Assembly (NCBI RefSeq): GCF_006442975.2
Contig: NZ_CP083954.1
Location: 5,277,501 to 5,341,500 of the forward strand
DNA: 64,000 nucleotides
Direction of reading: 5' to 3'
Source: Mesorhizobium sp. B2-1-1
GTDB lineage: Bacteria; Pseudomonadota; Alphaproteobacteria; Rhizobiales; Rhizobiaceae
The translations under genes were made by a program, and so were the position numbers. The notes below the pieces were generated by a model that was not told where the DNA came from, ran no database searches, and saw only the letters and a program-made list of their open reading frames with translations. Positions 37,431 through 46,783 of this stretch are shown here, one piece after another; position 1 is the first letter of the stretch, and each line of letters starts with the position of its first letter.

Positions 37431-38864
37431 ATGAGCGGGGCGACTTTGGCTACGGTTGCGATGATCGGAAGACTGGCTCGACGGGCGCTGCAAGCTGCCA
37501 GGCGCAAGAGTGCGGGCCGCACGCGCCTGGCCAATATCGCACACCTTCTGACCGGCAATTTTCTTGGCTCATTGCTGGCGCTTGTAGCCTTTACGCTTTC
37601 AGCACGAGCGCTTGGCGTGACGAACTATGGTGAGCTTGCATTGATCATCGCGTTCACAAGGGTCGTCGAACGCGTTGTCAGCTTCCAGTCGTGGCAGCCA
37701 ATTATCAAATACGCAGCCGGCATGAACGCATCCGAGGGCCACGAGAATTTGCGCGTCCTCATGAAGTTCGGCCTGCTTATCGATGTCGGCGCCGCTGTCA
37801 GCGCCTGGGTCGTCGCCATTGGCGCGGCCCTTCTCATTGCGCCGGTTTTCGGTTGGTCGACGCAAATTGTGCATCTTCTTGTTCTCTACTCCAGCGTTCT
37901 GCTATTTCAGATTTCCGGCGTCCCCGTGGCTGTCCAACGCATGGCCGGCAACTTTCGCCTCCTCGCCTATGGGCAGCTGCTCAACGCCGTTCTGCGCGTA
38001 TTGCTGTGTCTGCTCGGCGTGCTGCTCAACGGCGATCTCGCTTACTTCACGGCGGTTTGGGCCGGAACGCAGATCCTCGGCTCCCTGGCGCTCCTGACGC
38101 TGACCATGCGCGCGCTACACAGGCAGGGTGTCCACAATGTCCTGGGCGCGCCTTTGGCCGGCATCACACGCCGCTTCCCTGGCATCTGGAATTTCGCGTG
38201 GTCGTCGAACATCTCACTCACTTTGCGCGCGAGCGCGCAAGAACTCGATACGCTGCTGGTGGGATGGCTAGCCGACCCGGCCTCGGCTGGCTTGTACCAG
38301 ATCGCCAAGCGTATAGGCCGCGTCGGCCAGCAAGTAGGCCCGCAGGTGCAAAACGTTCTCTATCCCGATGTCGCCCGCCTTTGGGCAAAAGGCAGCATCG
38401 AGGAATTCAAGCGGGTGATCTTTCAGACCGAAGCCATGCTGCTCTGCTTTGGCGTCATTTGCGTCCTGGTCGTGGCGGTGCTCATCCGGCCGCTGCTCGC
38501 CTGGACCGCGGGACCGGAGTTCATAGGCGCAGCCAGCCTCGTCATCGTGCAGATGGTGGCGGTCACGTTCGTGCTTTCGGGCTCAGCCGCCCGCTCGGCG
38601 CTGCTTGCCATGGGCCGGCAACGTGAGGTGTTGCGCATTGTTGTCGTTGCCACAGCCGCCTTCCACGTGACGGCCCTCCTGCTCATCCCGCGGATCGGCG
38701 CGATGGGGGGCAATATTGCCCATATCGTCCTGGGCATTCTGTGGGCCTTCGGCCTGGCGCTTTCGTTGCGACAGGCGCTCAAGACCGCCCATCATCCCGA
38801 CCGGCAAACCCCGCCGGCGGACGCTCTCAACCAAGCAAGTCTTGCCCCTTCAAAGGCGATCTAG
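37431..38864 (+). CDS. Polysaccharide flippase (Wzx/MATE-like)
   Basis: Integral membrane protein, 477 residues with about twelve hydrophobic segments, of the oligosaccharide flippase family that moves lipid-linked repeat units to the periplasmic face. Starts with a basic cytoplasmic segment, then LANIAHLLTGNFLGSLLALV, and contains the Wzx-like ARALGVTNYGELALIIAF near residue 59 and AGLYQIAKRIGRVGQQVGPQ near 286. An ATG at 37461 is an alternative start. Directly abuts cysD (stop TAG, then ATG). Confidence 0.85.
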   Translation: MSGATLATVAMIGRLARRALQAARRKSAGRTRLANIAHLLTGNFLGSLLALVAFTLSARALGVTNYGELALIIAFTRVVERVVSFQSWQPIIKYAAGMNASEGHENLRVLMKFGLLIDVGAAVSAWVVAIGAALLIAPVFGWSTQIVHLLVLYSSVLLFQISGVPVAVQRMAGNFRLLAYGQLLNAVLRVLLCLLGVLLNGDLAYFTAVWAGTQILGSLALLTLTMRALHRQGVHNVLGAPLAGITRRFPGIWNFAWSSNISLTLRASAQELDTLLVGWLADPASAGLYQIAKRIGRVGQQVGPQVQNVLYPDVARLWAKGSIEEFKRVIFQTEAMLLCFGVICVLVVAVLIRPLLAWTAGPEFIGAASLVIVQMVAVTFVLSGSAARSALLAMGRQREVLRIVVVATAAFHVTALLLIPRIGAMGGNIAHIVLGILWAFGLALSLRQALKTAHHPDRQTPPADALNQASLAPSKAI

Positions 38865-39860
38865 ATGTCTCTTGCACCTCAAGCTCTTGCGCCTCAAGCC
38901 CAGGCACCTCAAGCCCTGGTCACTTTGCCTGCAGCGCAGCGGCGCTCGCCTTCCTCTCCTTCGTGGCTCACACATCTGCAACGACTCGAGGCTGAATCAA
39001 TCCATATCATTCGCGAGGTCGTCGCCGAACTGCGCAACCCGGTGATGTTGTATTCGGTGGGCAAGGACTCGGCCGTAATGCTCCATCTCGCGATGAAGGC
39101 CTTCTATCCGTCGCAACTGCCGTTCCCCCTTCTCCACATCGACACGACGTGGAAATTCAAAGAAATGATCCGTTTCCGCGACGAGACTGTCGCGCGGCTT
39201 GGCCTGAAGCTGCTGGTGCGTAGCAACGAGGCCGGCCTGGCCGAAGGGATCACGCCATTTACACATGGCTCGTCGACCTACACGCAGATCATGAAGACGG
39301 AGGCGCTGAAATCGGCACTGACCTCGCTCGGCTTCGACGCCGCTTTCGGCGGCGCGCGGCGCGACGAGGAAAAGAGCCGCGCGAAAGAACGGGTGTTTTC
39401 GCTGCGCAGCGATAGCCATGGCTGGGATCCAAAGAACCAGCGCCCGGAACTATGGAACCTCTACAACGGCCGGCTGAAACCAGGGGAGTCCGTCCGGGTC
39501 TTTCCTCTCTCGAACTGGACCGAAACCGACATATGGCAGTACATCATGAGGGAGAACATCCCCATCGTCTCGCTGTATTTCGCGGCCAAACGCCCCGTGG
39601 TGGAGCGCGACGGACAGTTGATCATGGTGGACGACGATCGTCTGCCGCTCCGCCCAGGCGAATCCCCCGAAATGCGCTCGGTACGCTTCCGCACGCTTGG
39701 CTGCTATCCCCTCACCGCGGCCACTGAAAGCACTGCCGCGTCTGTTCCCGAAGTGCTCCAGGAAATGCTTGTCGTGAGGACCTCCGAGCGATCAGGTCGG
39801 CTGATCGACCATGACGAGGCAACCTCGATGGAAAAGAAAAAGCGCGAGGGGTACTTCTGA
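38865..39860 (+). CDS. cysD: Sulfate adenylyltransferase small subunit CysD
   Basis: PAPS-reductase-fold subunit that with CysN forms adenosine 5'-phosphosulfate from ATP and sulfate. 331 residues; the core carries [19 protein letters not shown] (PP-loop), the [19 protein letters not shown] segment and [10 protein letters not shown] at the C-terminus. The first 35 residues are a low-complexity Pro/Gln/Ala tract with three PQA repeats, longer than normal CysD, possibly a late extension after the flippase gene. TGATG overlap with cysN. Confidence 0.93.
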   Translation: MSLAPQALAPQAQAPQALVTLPAAQRRSPSSPSWLTHLQRLEAESIHIIREVVAELRNPVMLYSVGKDSAVMLHLAMKAFYPSQLPFPLLHIDTTWKFKEMIRFRDETVARLGLKLLVRSNEAGLAEGITPFTHGSSTYTQIMKTEALKSALTSLGFDAAFGGARRDEEKSRAKERVFSLRSDSHGWDPKNQRPELWNLYNGRLKPGESVRVFPLSNWTETDIWQYIMRENIPIVSLYFAAKRPVVERDGQLIMVDDDRLPLRPGESPEMRSVRFRTLGCYPLTAATESTAASVPEVLQEMLVVRTSERSGRLIDHDEATSMEKKKREGYF

Positions 39861-41791
39861 TGCTGGGTTTTGCTCAAACCGCGGAACTCGAATCTTCTTC
39901 GATAGACGAGATCACTTCGCAATATCTTGCTGTCCACGAGAAGAAGAGCCTGCTGCGATTTTTGACATGCGGCAGCGTGGACGACGGCAAGTCGACGCTG
40001 ATCGGCAGGCTGCTCTACGACACGAAGCTGCTGATGGAAGACCAGCTTGCCACACTTACCCGCGATTCCCAACGCCACGGCACAACCGGCGGCGATCTCG
40101 ACTTCGCCCTTCTGGTCGACGGTCTGGCCAGCGAGCGCGAACAGGGCATTACGATCGACGTGGCCTATCGTTTCTTCGCCACGGAACGGCGCAAATTCAT
40201 AGTCGCCGACACGCCCGGCCATGAGCAATACACCCGCAACATGGCTACTGGCGCATCCAATGCCGACCTGGCGATCATTCTTGTCGATGCGCGGCAGGGC
40301 ATTCTGACCCAGACACGCCGACATTCCTTCATCGTTTCGCTGCTCGGAATCCGGCATGTCGTCCTTGCGGTCAACAAAATCGACCTGGTCGATTATTCGC
40401 AAACGGTATTCGACGAGATCGAGGCGACCTATCGAAGCTTCGCGGAACCGCTTGGCTTCGCGTCTCTGGATGCCATCCCGCTGTCGGCGCGTTATGGCGA
40501 CAATGTTCTTTCGAAAGGCGAGAACCTGCCCTGGTATCGGGGCCCGACGCTCATCGAGCATCTGGAAACCGTCGAGGTGGAACGAGACCGCCGTAGCGCG
40601 CCTTTCCGGATGCCGGTGCAATGGGTCAATCGCCCGAACCTCGACTTTCGCGGGTTTGCCGGCACCATCGCCGCCGGCGTGATCCGGCCGGGAGACCGTG
40701 TGGTCGTGGCACGATCCGGCGTGACGAGCCTGGTCAAGCGCATCGTCACCCAGGACGGAGACCTGTCGGAGGCAGCGGCCGGCGAGGCTGTCACGCTGAC
40801 GCTCGAAGACGAGATCGACGTTTCTCGCGGCGACGTCCTGGCGGGGGCGGCGGAGCGCCCGGAAGTGTCAGACCAGTTTGCGGCCCATCTGCTCTGGATG
40901 CACGAGGATCCATTGATCCCCGGCCGCCCGTATCTGATCAAGCTCGCCACCAGCGTGGTGGGTGCGAGCGTTACGCAGATAAAACACCGGGTTGACATCA
41001 ATAATTTTGCAAAACTGGCAGCAAAAACCCTCGAGAAGAACGACGTCGGCTTCGTCAACTTGACGACACAGGCACCGCTCGCCTTCGACCCGTTCTCCAA
41101 CGTGCACGAAACCGGCGCGTTCATCGTCATCGACCGGATCAACAACCACACGGTCGGTGCCGGAATGATCGACTTCAGTCTGCGCAGGGCGAACAACGTC
41201 CATTGGCAAGCACTGGATGTCGACATGAATGCGCGGGCGATCGCCAAAGGTCAAAAGCCCGTGGTGCTGTGGTTCACAGGCCTGTCGGGCTCCGGAAAGT
41301 CGACGATCGCGAATCTCGTGGAGAAGCGCCTCCATGCGATCGGCAGGCACACCTACCTTCTGGACGGCGACAATGTTCGCCATGGCTTGAATCGAGATCT
41401 CGGCTTTACCGACGCGGATCGCGTGGAGAACATTCGTCGCGTCGCCGAGGCCGCCAAGCTGATGGTCGACGCGGGGCTGATAGCGCTCACTTCATTCATT
41501 TCGCCATTCCAGGCGGAGCGGCGGATGGCGCGCGACCTCTTCGGCCCAGGGCAGTTTATCGAGATCTTCATCGACACACCACTGGAGGTCGCTGAAAGCC
41601 GCGACCCGAAGGGCCTTTATCGACGCGCCCGAAATGGGTTGATCCAGAATTTCACGGGCATCGGCAGTCCCTATGAGCGCCCGGAAGCGCCACAGATCAC
41701 GGTTACGCCGGATCTGAGCGCCGAGGAGGCCGCGGAAGTGATCGTCAGCTACCTCGAACGAGGCAGCTACCTCGGAACCGCGACCGGGTAA
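39860..41791 (+). CDS. cysN: Bifunctional sulfate adenylyltransferase GTPase subunit / APS kinase (CysNC, NodQ-like)
   Basis: 643 residues in two parts. Residues 1-450 are the EF-Tu-like CysN GTPase: [36 protein letters not shown] and NKIDLVD. Residues 455-643 are APS kinase: [39 protein letters not shown]. With CysD it produces PAPS, the donor for the sulfotransferases of this locus. The same layout is found in NodQ, but no nod genes or nod box are visible, so polysaccharide sulfation is the better explanation. Overlaps cysD by one base and is followed 6 bp later by a glycosyltransferase. Confidence 0.93.
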   Translation: MLGFAQTAELESSSIDEITSQYLAVHEKKSLLRFLTCGSVDDGKSTLIGRLLYDTKLLMEDQLATLTRDSQRHGTTGGDLDFALLVDGLASEREQGITIDVAYRFFATERRKFIVADTPGHEQYTRNMATGASNADLAIILVDARQGILTQTRRHSFIVSLLGIRHVVLAVNKIDLVDYSQTVFDEIEATYRSFAEPLGFASLDAIPLSARYGDNVLSKGENLPWYRGPTLIEHLETVEVERDRRSAPFRMPVQWVNRPNLDFRGFAGTIAAGVIRPGDRVVVARSGVTSLVKRIVTQDGDLSEAAAGEAVTLTLEDEIDVSRGDVLAGAAERPEVSDQFAAHLLWMHEDPLIPGRPYLIKLATSVVGASVTQIKHRVDINNFAKLAAKTLEKNDVGFVNLTTQAPLAFDPFSNVHETGAFIVIDRINNHTVGAGMIDFSLRRANNVHWQALDVDMNARAIAKGQKPVVLWFTGLSGSGKSTIANLVEKRLHAIGRHTYLLDGDNVRHGLNRDLGFTDADRVENIRRVAEAAKLMVDAGLIALTSFISPFQAERRMARDLFGPGQFIEIFIDTPLEVAESRDPKGLYRRARNGLIQNFTGIGSPYERPEAPQITVTPDLSAEEAAEVIVSYLERGSYLGTATG

Positions 41792-41797
41792 CAGGCG

Positions 41798-43015
41798 ATG
41801 GTTGGAGGAGCTAGCCAAGGGCCGATACGGGTTTGCTTTCCATTTATCGGTGATGATGTCGGTGGAAGCCACATCTCGGCGCTCAAGCTCATCCAGAACC
41901 TCGATACATCGAAGGTCGTTCCGATTCTGGTGCTTCAGGAAACGGCCGGGCCTCTGGCGGCCTTTCTGCAAATGGAGGGCCAGCCCTTCACGGGTTTTCC
42001 GCTGCCGACGACTTCGCCTGGAAAGGGAATAATCCCCGGCGATGTCATGACCTATCTGACCAGTACGCTTCCGCGCATGCGGCGTTTCATCAAGGAGCAG
42101 AAGTTCGATATCGTTCACACCAATGACGGCAGGACGCATGTGAATTGGGGCATTGCGGCGAGGCTGGCAGGTGCTCGGCTGGTTTGGCATCATCGCGGCG
42201 ACCCCGACGCCAAGGGCGCTAACGTGCTTGCGCCGCTCATCGCGCATCGCATGGTGACGGTGTCGCGATTTTCGCGACCGCGGCATCCGATCAGATCCCT
42301 CAAGGGACGGCTCAGCGTCATCCATAGTCCCTTCGACCATCCGTCGACTGTGCCTGACAGGATCGCGGCCAAGGCCGCACTTCTGGACGAGCTAGGCCTT
42401 GCACCAGGAACACGCGTCCTGAGCTTCATCGGCGGGCTGATCGAACGAAAGCGGCCGCTCCTCTTCATCGATATCCTTGATCGTTTCGTGCGGGAGCATC
42501 CGCAAATCCCGGTCGTCGGCTGCGTGTTCGGGAATTCACCCGCGGGCTCGCAAGATCTTGAAGCGGCCGCCCGCGTGCGCTGCGCCGAGCGCGGGCTCGG
42601 CCAAACGGTGCGCTTCATGGGTTTTCGCAACCCGATCGAACCTTTCCTCGCGGCAACGGATGTTCTGGTGGTTCCCGCCATGGGAGAGCCCTTCGGCCGA
42701 ACCCTTATCGAGGCGATGTTTCTTGGGACGCCGGTGGTTGCAACCGATCATGGCGGCAATCCGGAAGCTATCGAGAACGGGCGGACCGGATTTCTGGTCA
42801 CACCGGAAGACGCCGGGGCCTTCATGGAGCCGCTATCGCGGTTGCTGTCCAATCCGCCGCTCTGGGCCCGGATCAGCGATGCAGCCCGCGACCACGCCTT
42901 CTTCTCCTACAGCACGCACCGCCATGTCGAAAATGTCATGAAGATCTATGACAGGGCGCTTTGCTCCCGCAAAGCCGGCTTGGCGACCGACCTAACCAGC
43001 GAAATCGGCGGTTAA
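41798..43015 (+). CDS. GT4 glycosyltransferase
   Basis: 405-residue GT-B enzyme. The N-terminal domain contains GDDVGGSHISALKLIQNLD; the donor domain has VLSFIGGLIERKRPLLFID and the EX7E block EPFGRTLIEAMFLGTPVVAT. It follows cysN by 6 bp, so sugar addition and PAPS synthesis are co-expressed. The stop is followed almost at once by a truncated sulfotransferase piece, suggesting that a sulfotransferase once formed the next gene. Specificity unknown. Confidence 0.87.
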   Translation: MVGGASQGPIRVCFPFIGDDVGGSHISALKLIQNLDTSKVVPILVLQETAGPLAAFLQMEGQPFTGFPLPTTSPGKGIIPGDVMTYLTSTLPRMRRFIKEQKFDIVHTNDGRTHVNWGIAARLAGARLVWHHRGDPDAKGANVLAPLIAHRMVTVSRFSRPRHPIRSLKGRLSVIHSPFDHPSTVPDRIAAKAALLDELGLAPGTRVLSFIGGLIERKRPLLFIDILDRFVREHPQIPVVGCVFGNSPAGSQDLEAAARVRCAERGLGQTVRFMGFRNPIEPFLAATDVLVVPAMGEPFGRTLIEAMFLGTPVVATDHGGNPEAIENGRTGFLVTPEDAGAFMEPLSRLLSNPPLWARISDAARDHAFFSYSTHRHVENVMKIYDRALCSRKAGLATDLTSEIGG

Positions 43016-43041
43016 AGGATTTTCGCAATGCGGGTGAGCAC

Positions 43042-43137
43042 ATCGATTTCCTTGTCATCGGAGCCGCAAAAAGCACAACGACCTGGCTGCAGCAGCAGCT
43101 TCAGGCCGATCCGAGCGTCAGCACGCCGGCATCCTGA
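43042..43137 (+). pseudogene. N-terminal remnant of a sulfotransferase
   Basis: This frame reads IDFLVIGAAKSTTTWLQQQL followed by QADPSVSTPAS and a stop. It matches the opening of bacterial sulfotransferases (beta strand, phosphosulfate loop with Lys, Thr-Thr-Trp, then the first helix). The match ends abruptly at the stop and no continuation is seen. The segment lies between the GT4 gene and the acyltransferase gene. It is a truncated third sulfotransferase of the locus. Confidence 0.7.
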
Positions 43138-43169
43138 TAGACGCATCCAAGGGAAGGGCCTCCTTTGAT

Positions 43170-45368
43170 ATGAGTGAGTTTCACGAAAAGTCAGCTGCGC
43201 CATTGACATATGGTTCCCTCGGCATTGATCGAGGTCTGCCGTACGAAGCCCATCATCCTGCTCGCAATGCGAACCAAGACACGGGAGCTGCCCAGAGTGG
43301 GATCGTGGCCACGACCCCGGCCGGTCAAGTTGGATATCGCCGCGAAATTGACGGCCTGAGGGCGATCGCAGTCGTTCTGGTGATCCTCTACCATTCAGGG
43401 CTTCGCGTCGCGGGCCTTGACCCCTTTGCGGGCGGTTTTATTGGCGTTGATGTCTTTTTTGTTATTAGCGGCTATCTGATTGGCTCGATTGTACAGCGGG
43501 AAGTCATGGATGGGACTTTCTCGTTCGCCAATTTTTACGAGCGTCGCGCGAGACGGATCCTACCTGCGCTGTATACCGTCTTAGCAGTAACGATCCCCTT
43601 CGCTTGGCTATATATGCTGCCGAGTGCCTTTAGAGACTATTCGGCGAGCCTTTTGGCAACCGTGTTTTCAGCCTCCAATCTATATTTCTGGCATGTTGCG
43701 AGCTATGACGCAGCCGACAATCTTTTTCGTCCATTAATTCACACCTGGAGCTTGGGGGTCGAAGAACAGTTCTACGTGATCTTCCCTTGCTTTCTTCTAC
43801 TGGTGTGGAAATTTTCTCGGAAATTTTTAACAGCCATCCTGTGCATTGGGCTCGTCGTTTCGTTCATTCTTGCGGAGTGGATGACGCGGCATTTCCCGGA
43901 CGCATCTTTTTTTCTACTGCCAACCCGAATCTGGGAACTAGGGTTGGGGGTGTTTCTGGCAAGACGTGAATTGACTGGCGGCCGGCTTGTGTCGATGCGC
44001 TCTTCGCGAGTCGCGCCTGCGGTCGGTTTGGCGCTCCTGATCTGCTCGGTGCCGCTGATGAGGCCGCAGTGGCATCACCCAGGACTTGTAACGTTGATCC
44101 CGGTTGCAGGAACGGCATTGCTTATCTGGTATACAGGGCACGGCGATCCCATTACACGAGCGCTTTCCTCCCAGCCATTTGTATTTGTCGGCCTGATATC
44201 ATATTCCCTCTACCTTTGGCACCAGCCGATATTTGCTTTCGGCAGATTGAGTGTGACCAATTCTGTCGATGGAACGATGGTATTTTGTTGGATTTTGATG
44301 TCTGTCATACTTGCCACTGCGACTTACCGCTTCGTTGAGATGCCGACTCGCAGCAGAAAGCGAACCAGCAAGCGCGTTATATGGCTGATTGCCTCACTGG
44401 GGGCCGTGTTACTCAGCGGCGGCGGATACTACTGGTATGTCCAAAATGGCATGCCAAGCCGTTTTGCGGACGGCCTGGCCCCGATTGCCGCTGCATCCGA
44501 TATTCGCGAGGCTCAGATCTTTCAGAACGGGAAGAGCTGTCTCAACTTTGCGCCTGAACAGGGCCCTTGTACCTTTCATGGCTCGAATCCCGAGGGCTAT
44601 GCTCTTGTTAGTTTAGGTGACTCTCACGCTCGCACTCTGCTTGGTCCGATGCGAGACAGCCTCGATGACTACCGAGATATCGCCTCGTTCACACCGCTCA
44701 ATCGAGGCGGCTGCGTATTTCTCCTCGGTCTGCAAAGGGTTGACGTGGACCAACCGGGTTGTCCAGGCGACTACAATGACAAGAGGCTCGACTACGTAGG
44801 CAGGCTGAAGCGACCGATAGCCGTGCTCTTGTGGCGTCTCCCCATTCTCGTGGAGCAGAGCCGTTACAACAATGGCGAGGGGGGAATCGAGCCGGGCGAC
44901 GATCACCCGCATTTGGCCAAGCTGGGTGAAACCGGGCCCGCCGATCCGGCTGCAGTCGCCACGGCCATTTCCCGCACCATAAACACACTTCTGGAGCGCG
45001 GGGTGAAAGTTGTCTTAGTCTATCCTGTCCCGGAGATGGGTTGGAACGTCCCGCAGGTGCTTCTCATGCGGGCCAGACGCCAGAACGATCCTGCAGCTTA
45101 TATGCAGGCGGACCCGATTTCGGTTTCCTACGGGGATTTCCGCCGGCGAACGCAACGGACATACGCATTATACGATAATGTCGGATCCGATCCAAATCTC
45201 GTGCGTGTGTATCCGGAGAAGGCCTTCTGCGATCAACAGCGCTGTTTCGCCAATCGAGGCTCTCAGATTTTTTATCGGGACGATAACCATCTCAGCGAGA
45301 CCGGGGCGTCCAAGCTCAACGTTTTGATCATGGACGCCATCAAAGCACGGTGGGGAAATGACCGATGA
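43170..45368 (+). CDS. O-acetyltransferase, acyltransferase-3 plus SGNH domain (OafA type)
   Basis: Membrane acyltransferase, 732 residues, likely acetylating the polysaccharide in the periplasm. A 55-residue polar N-terminus precedes the acyltransferase-3 domain, which starts YRREIDGLRAIAVVLVILYH with the conserved Arg and His, then GGFIGVDVFFVISGYLIGSI and HTWSLGVEEQFY; about ten membrane segments follow. The C-terminal periplasmic SGNH domain begins with LVSLGDSHARTLLGP and ends with RDDNHLSETGA, so the Ser, Asp and His are intact. Codons here look more AT-rich than neighbouring genes, consistent with transfer. Confidence 0.88.
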   Translation: MSEFHEKSAAPLTYGSLGIDRGLPYEAHHPARNANQDTGAAQSGIVATTPAGQVGYRREIDGLRAIAVVLVILYHSGLRVAGLDPFAGGFIGVDVFFVISGYLIGSIVQREVMDGTFSFANFYERRARRILPALYTVLAVTIPFAWLYMLPSAFRDYSASLLATVFSASNLYFWHVASYDAADNLFRPLIHTWSLGVEEQFYVIFPCFLLLVWKFSRKFLTAILCIGLVVSFILAEWMTRHFPDASFFLLPTRIWELGLGVFLARRELTGGRLVSMRSSRVAPAVGLALLICSVPLMRPQWHHPGLVTLIPVAGTALLIWYTGHGDPITRALSSQPFVFVGLISYSLYLWHQPIFAFGRLSVTNSVDGTMVFCWILMSVILATATYRFVEMPTRSRKRTSKRVIWLIASLGAVLLSGGGYYWYVQNGMPSRFADGLAPIAAASDIREAQIFQNGKSCLNFAPEQGPCTFHGSNPEGYALVSLGDSHARTLLGPMRDSLDDYRDIASFTPLNRGGCVFLLGLQRVDVDQPGCPGDYNDKRLDYVGRLKRPIAVLLWRLPILVEQSRYNNGEGGIEPGDDHPHLAKLGETGPADPAAVATAISRTINTLLERGVKVVLVYPVPEMGWNVPQVLLMRARRQNDPAAYMQADPISVSYGDFRRRTQRTYALYDNVGSDPNLVRVYPEKAFCDQQRCFANRGSQIFYRDDNHLSETGASKLNVLIMDAIKARWGNDR

Positions 45369-45466
45369 CAGGCGAAGGAAGAGCCGTGGACTTTTTCGAC
45401 CGGGAAGTCTTATGCGACGTCCCAGCACGGAAGCGACAAGGCTTCCCCTTGCAGTAGAGCTCGACG

Positions 45467-46345
45467 CTATGCCTTGCGGTGGTATATTTCGAAATACGGG
45501 TCCAAAGAGCTGGAAATTCTCTCATCCATGTAAGCGATCTCGTCTCTGTTGAAATAGTCGACATAACCGCCAATTTTACCCCGGCGCACCTTAAAACTGT
45601 CGGGATTCGACTGGTCCGTCGGGCGCATTCTTTCGTGACCGAAAGCGTCTGCCATTTCGATCTTTCGCAAATTCTCGAAAGAGCCAAAGGTTGTCGCCTC
45701 ATCGAGGATCATCTCCGGCACGCCCTGAATGCCCAGAAAATCTAGCGCCGTGCGAAGCGCCGATTTTGGAGCTTGGCGCATATGTTCGTAGGACAGCATT
45801 TGAAATGCCTTCACCTTATCGCGGTTGTGCGCCCAAGCGTTGTAGAACGCTATGATGGAATCAATGCTGCCGACATCCTGGGCAAGAAACTCACTGATCG
45901 TTCCGTCAAACACCTTCATTCGGTGCGTTGCGTCGAAATAATATGAAACAAGCACGTCTCTCGGATCCCGAACCAGAAATAGGATCTTTTTTCCTGAATA
46001 TTTTGACTTATCGACCTGGATTTCGCTGGGACGCTTAAGGTTTGGGCTGTCGTCGTGAGAAAAGCCGATGCAGGGAATATTCGATGAGATCTTCCAGAAA
46101 TGCTGGATTTCCATCGGATTCTGCAGGTTAAGGCCGTAGTGTTTGTCGATGACGCGGCCAACCATGGTGCGCAGCCACGTTCTACCGCATTTCGGGTATG
46201 AAAGCACAAAGGAGTCTCGCGACCAAAAGATCATCTGGCGGCGCAACGCTCCCAGGGGACCCGAGTAGCGTATTTTCTTTGGAACGACGGCTTCGCCAAG
46301 GAAAAAGGTAGCGTCGCGAAGATTGTTCTTCAACTGTCCGAGCAT
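45467..46345 (-). CDS. PAPS-dependent sulfotransferase
   Basis: 292 residues with all expected sulfotransferase motifs: the 5'-phosphosulfate loop SYPKCGRTWLR near residue 49 with its Lys, the 3'-phosphate loop VRDPRDVLVSYYFDATHR near 127 and the C-terminal RRGKIGGYVDYF. AGAGGAAG precedes the ATG at 46345. It is the only sulfotransferase of the locus with an intact PAPS loop, so it probably transfers sulfate from PAPS (made by CysD/CysNC) to a sugar of the polysaccharide or LPS. It is read against its neighbours. Confidence 0.87.
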   Translation of the reverse strand: MLGQLKNNLRDATFFLGEAVVPKKIRYSGPLGALRRQMIFWSRDSFVLSYPKCGRTWLRTMVGRVIDKHYGLNLQNPMEIQHFWKISSNIPCIGFSHDDSPNLKRPSEIQVDKSKYSGKKILFLVRDPRDVLVSYYFDATHRMKVFDGTISEFLAQDVGSIDSIIAFYNAWAHNRDKVKAFQMLSYEHMRQAPKSALRTALDFLGIQGVPEMILDEATTFGSFENLRKIEMADAFGHERMRPTDQSNPDSFKVRRGKIGGYVDYFNRDEIAYMDERISSSLDPYFEIYHRKA

Positions 46346-46783
46346 AGAAAGCTTCCTCTGCTAGCGTGAGTTTGGCGCATTGGCGGCGTCAACAATGAAG
46401 TGCCCGAAGAACGGGACCGCCGGACCGAAACTCAAGCGACCATTTTAATCTCCGCCATTGTAAGCCATTGCGTCGGTGCAGCGAGACCTAGCTAGCTGGC
46501 TGGCCCGGACTGATGGGAGTACCTCTTTGGATTAACGCGGCAAAGTCCGCTTGCAGTTCCGATAGCCCCCCCATGCACAAAAGCATGTGTTGCTTAGAAA
46601 GCGGGTAAAGCGCCCCATAGCAGCGATAAGATCGTAGCCTCGAATCCGAACGATTGCAGGCCAACCTGTTCTTGATTGAGCAAGGGACTGGCAGGCACGG
46701 ATTTGTGCCTGCGAGTTCAAACAGCCGCATCTCTTGACGCGCTCTCTTGGGGCGCGGCGGCTAAGCTTTGTCGAGGTCTAGAA
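46346..46783. other. Divergent intergenic region, no gene recognised
   Basis: 438 bp between the sulfotransferase (-) and the FlaA1-like gene (+). CTAGCTAGCTGGCTGGCC-type short repeats occur at about 46488-46505. Around 46617 a stretch of about 21 bp resembles one near 37285 and may be shared mobile-element debris. Promoters for both flanking genes should lie here. Confidence 0.35.

Noticed and set aside
38865..41791. NodP/NodQ for Nod factor sulfation
   Set aside because: No nod genes or nod-box-like sequence occur in the window; neighbours are polysaccharide genes.
45365..45457. 30-codon frame starting in an ATGA overlap with the acyltransferase gene
   Set aside because: Overlap is suggestive, but the peptide is short and unlike any family; probably chance or remnant.
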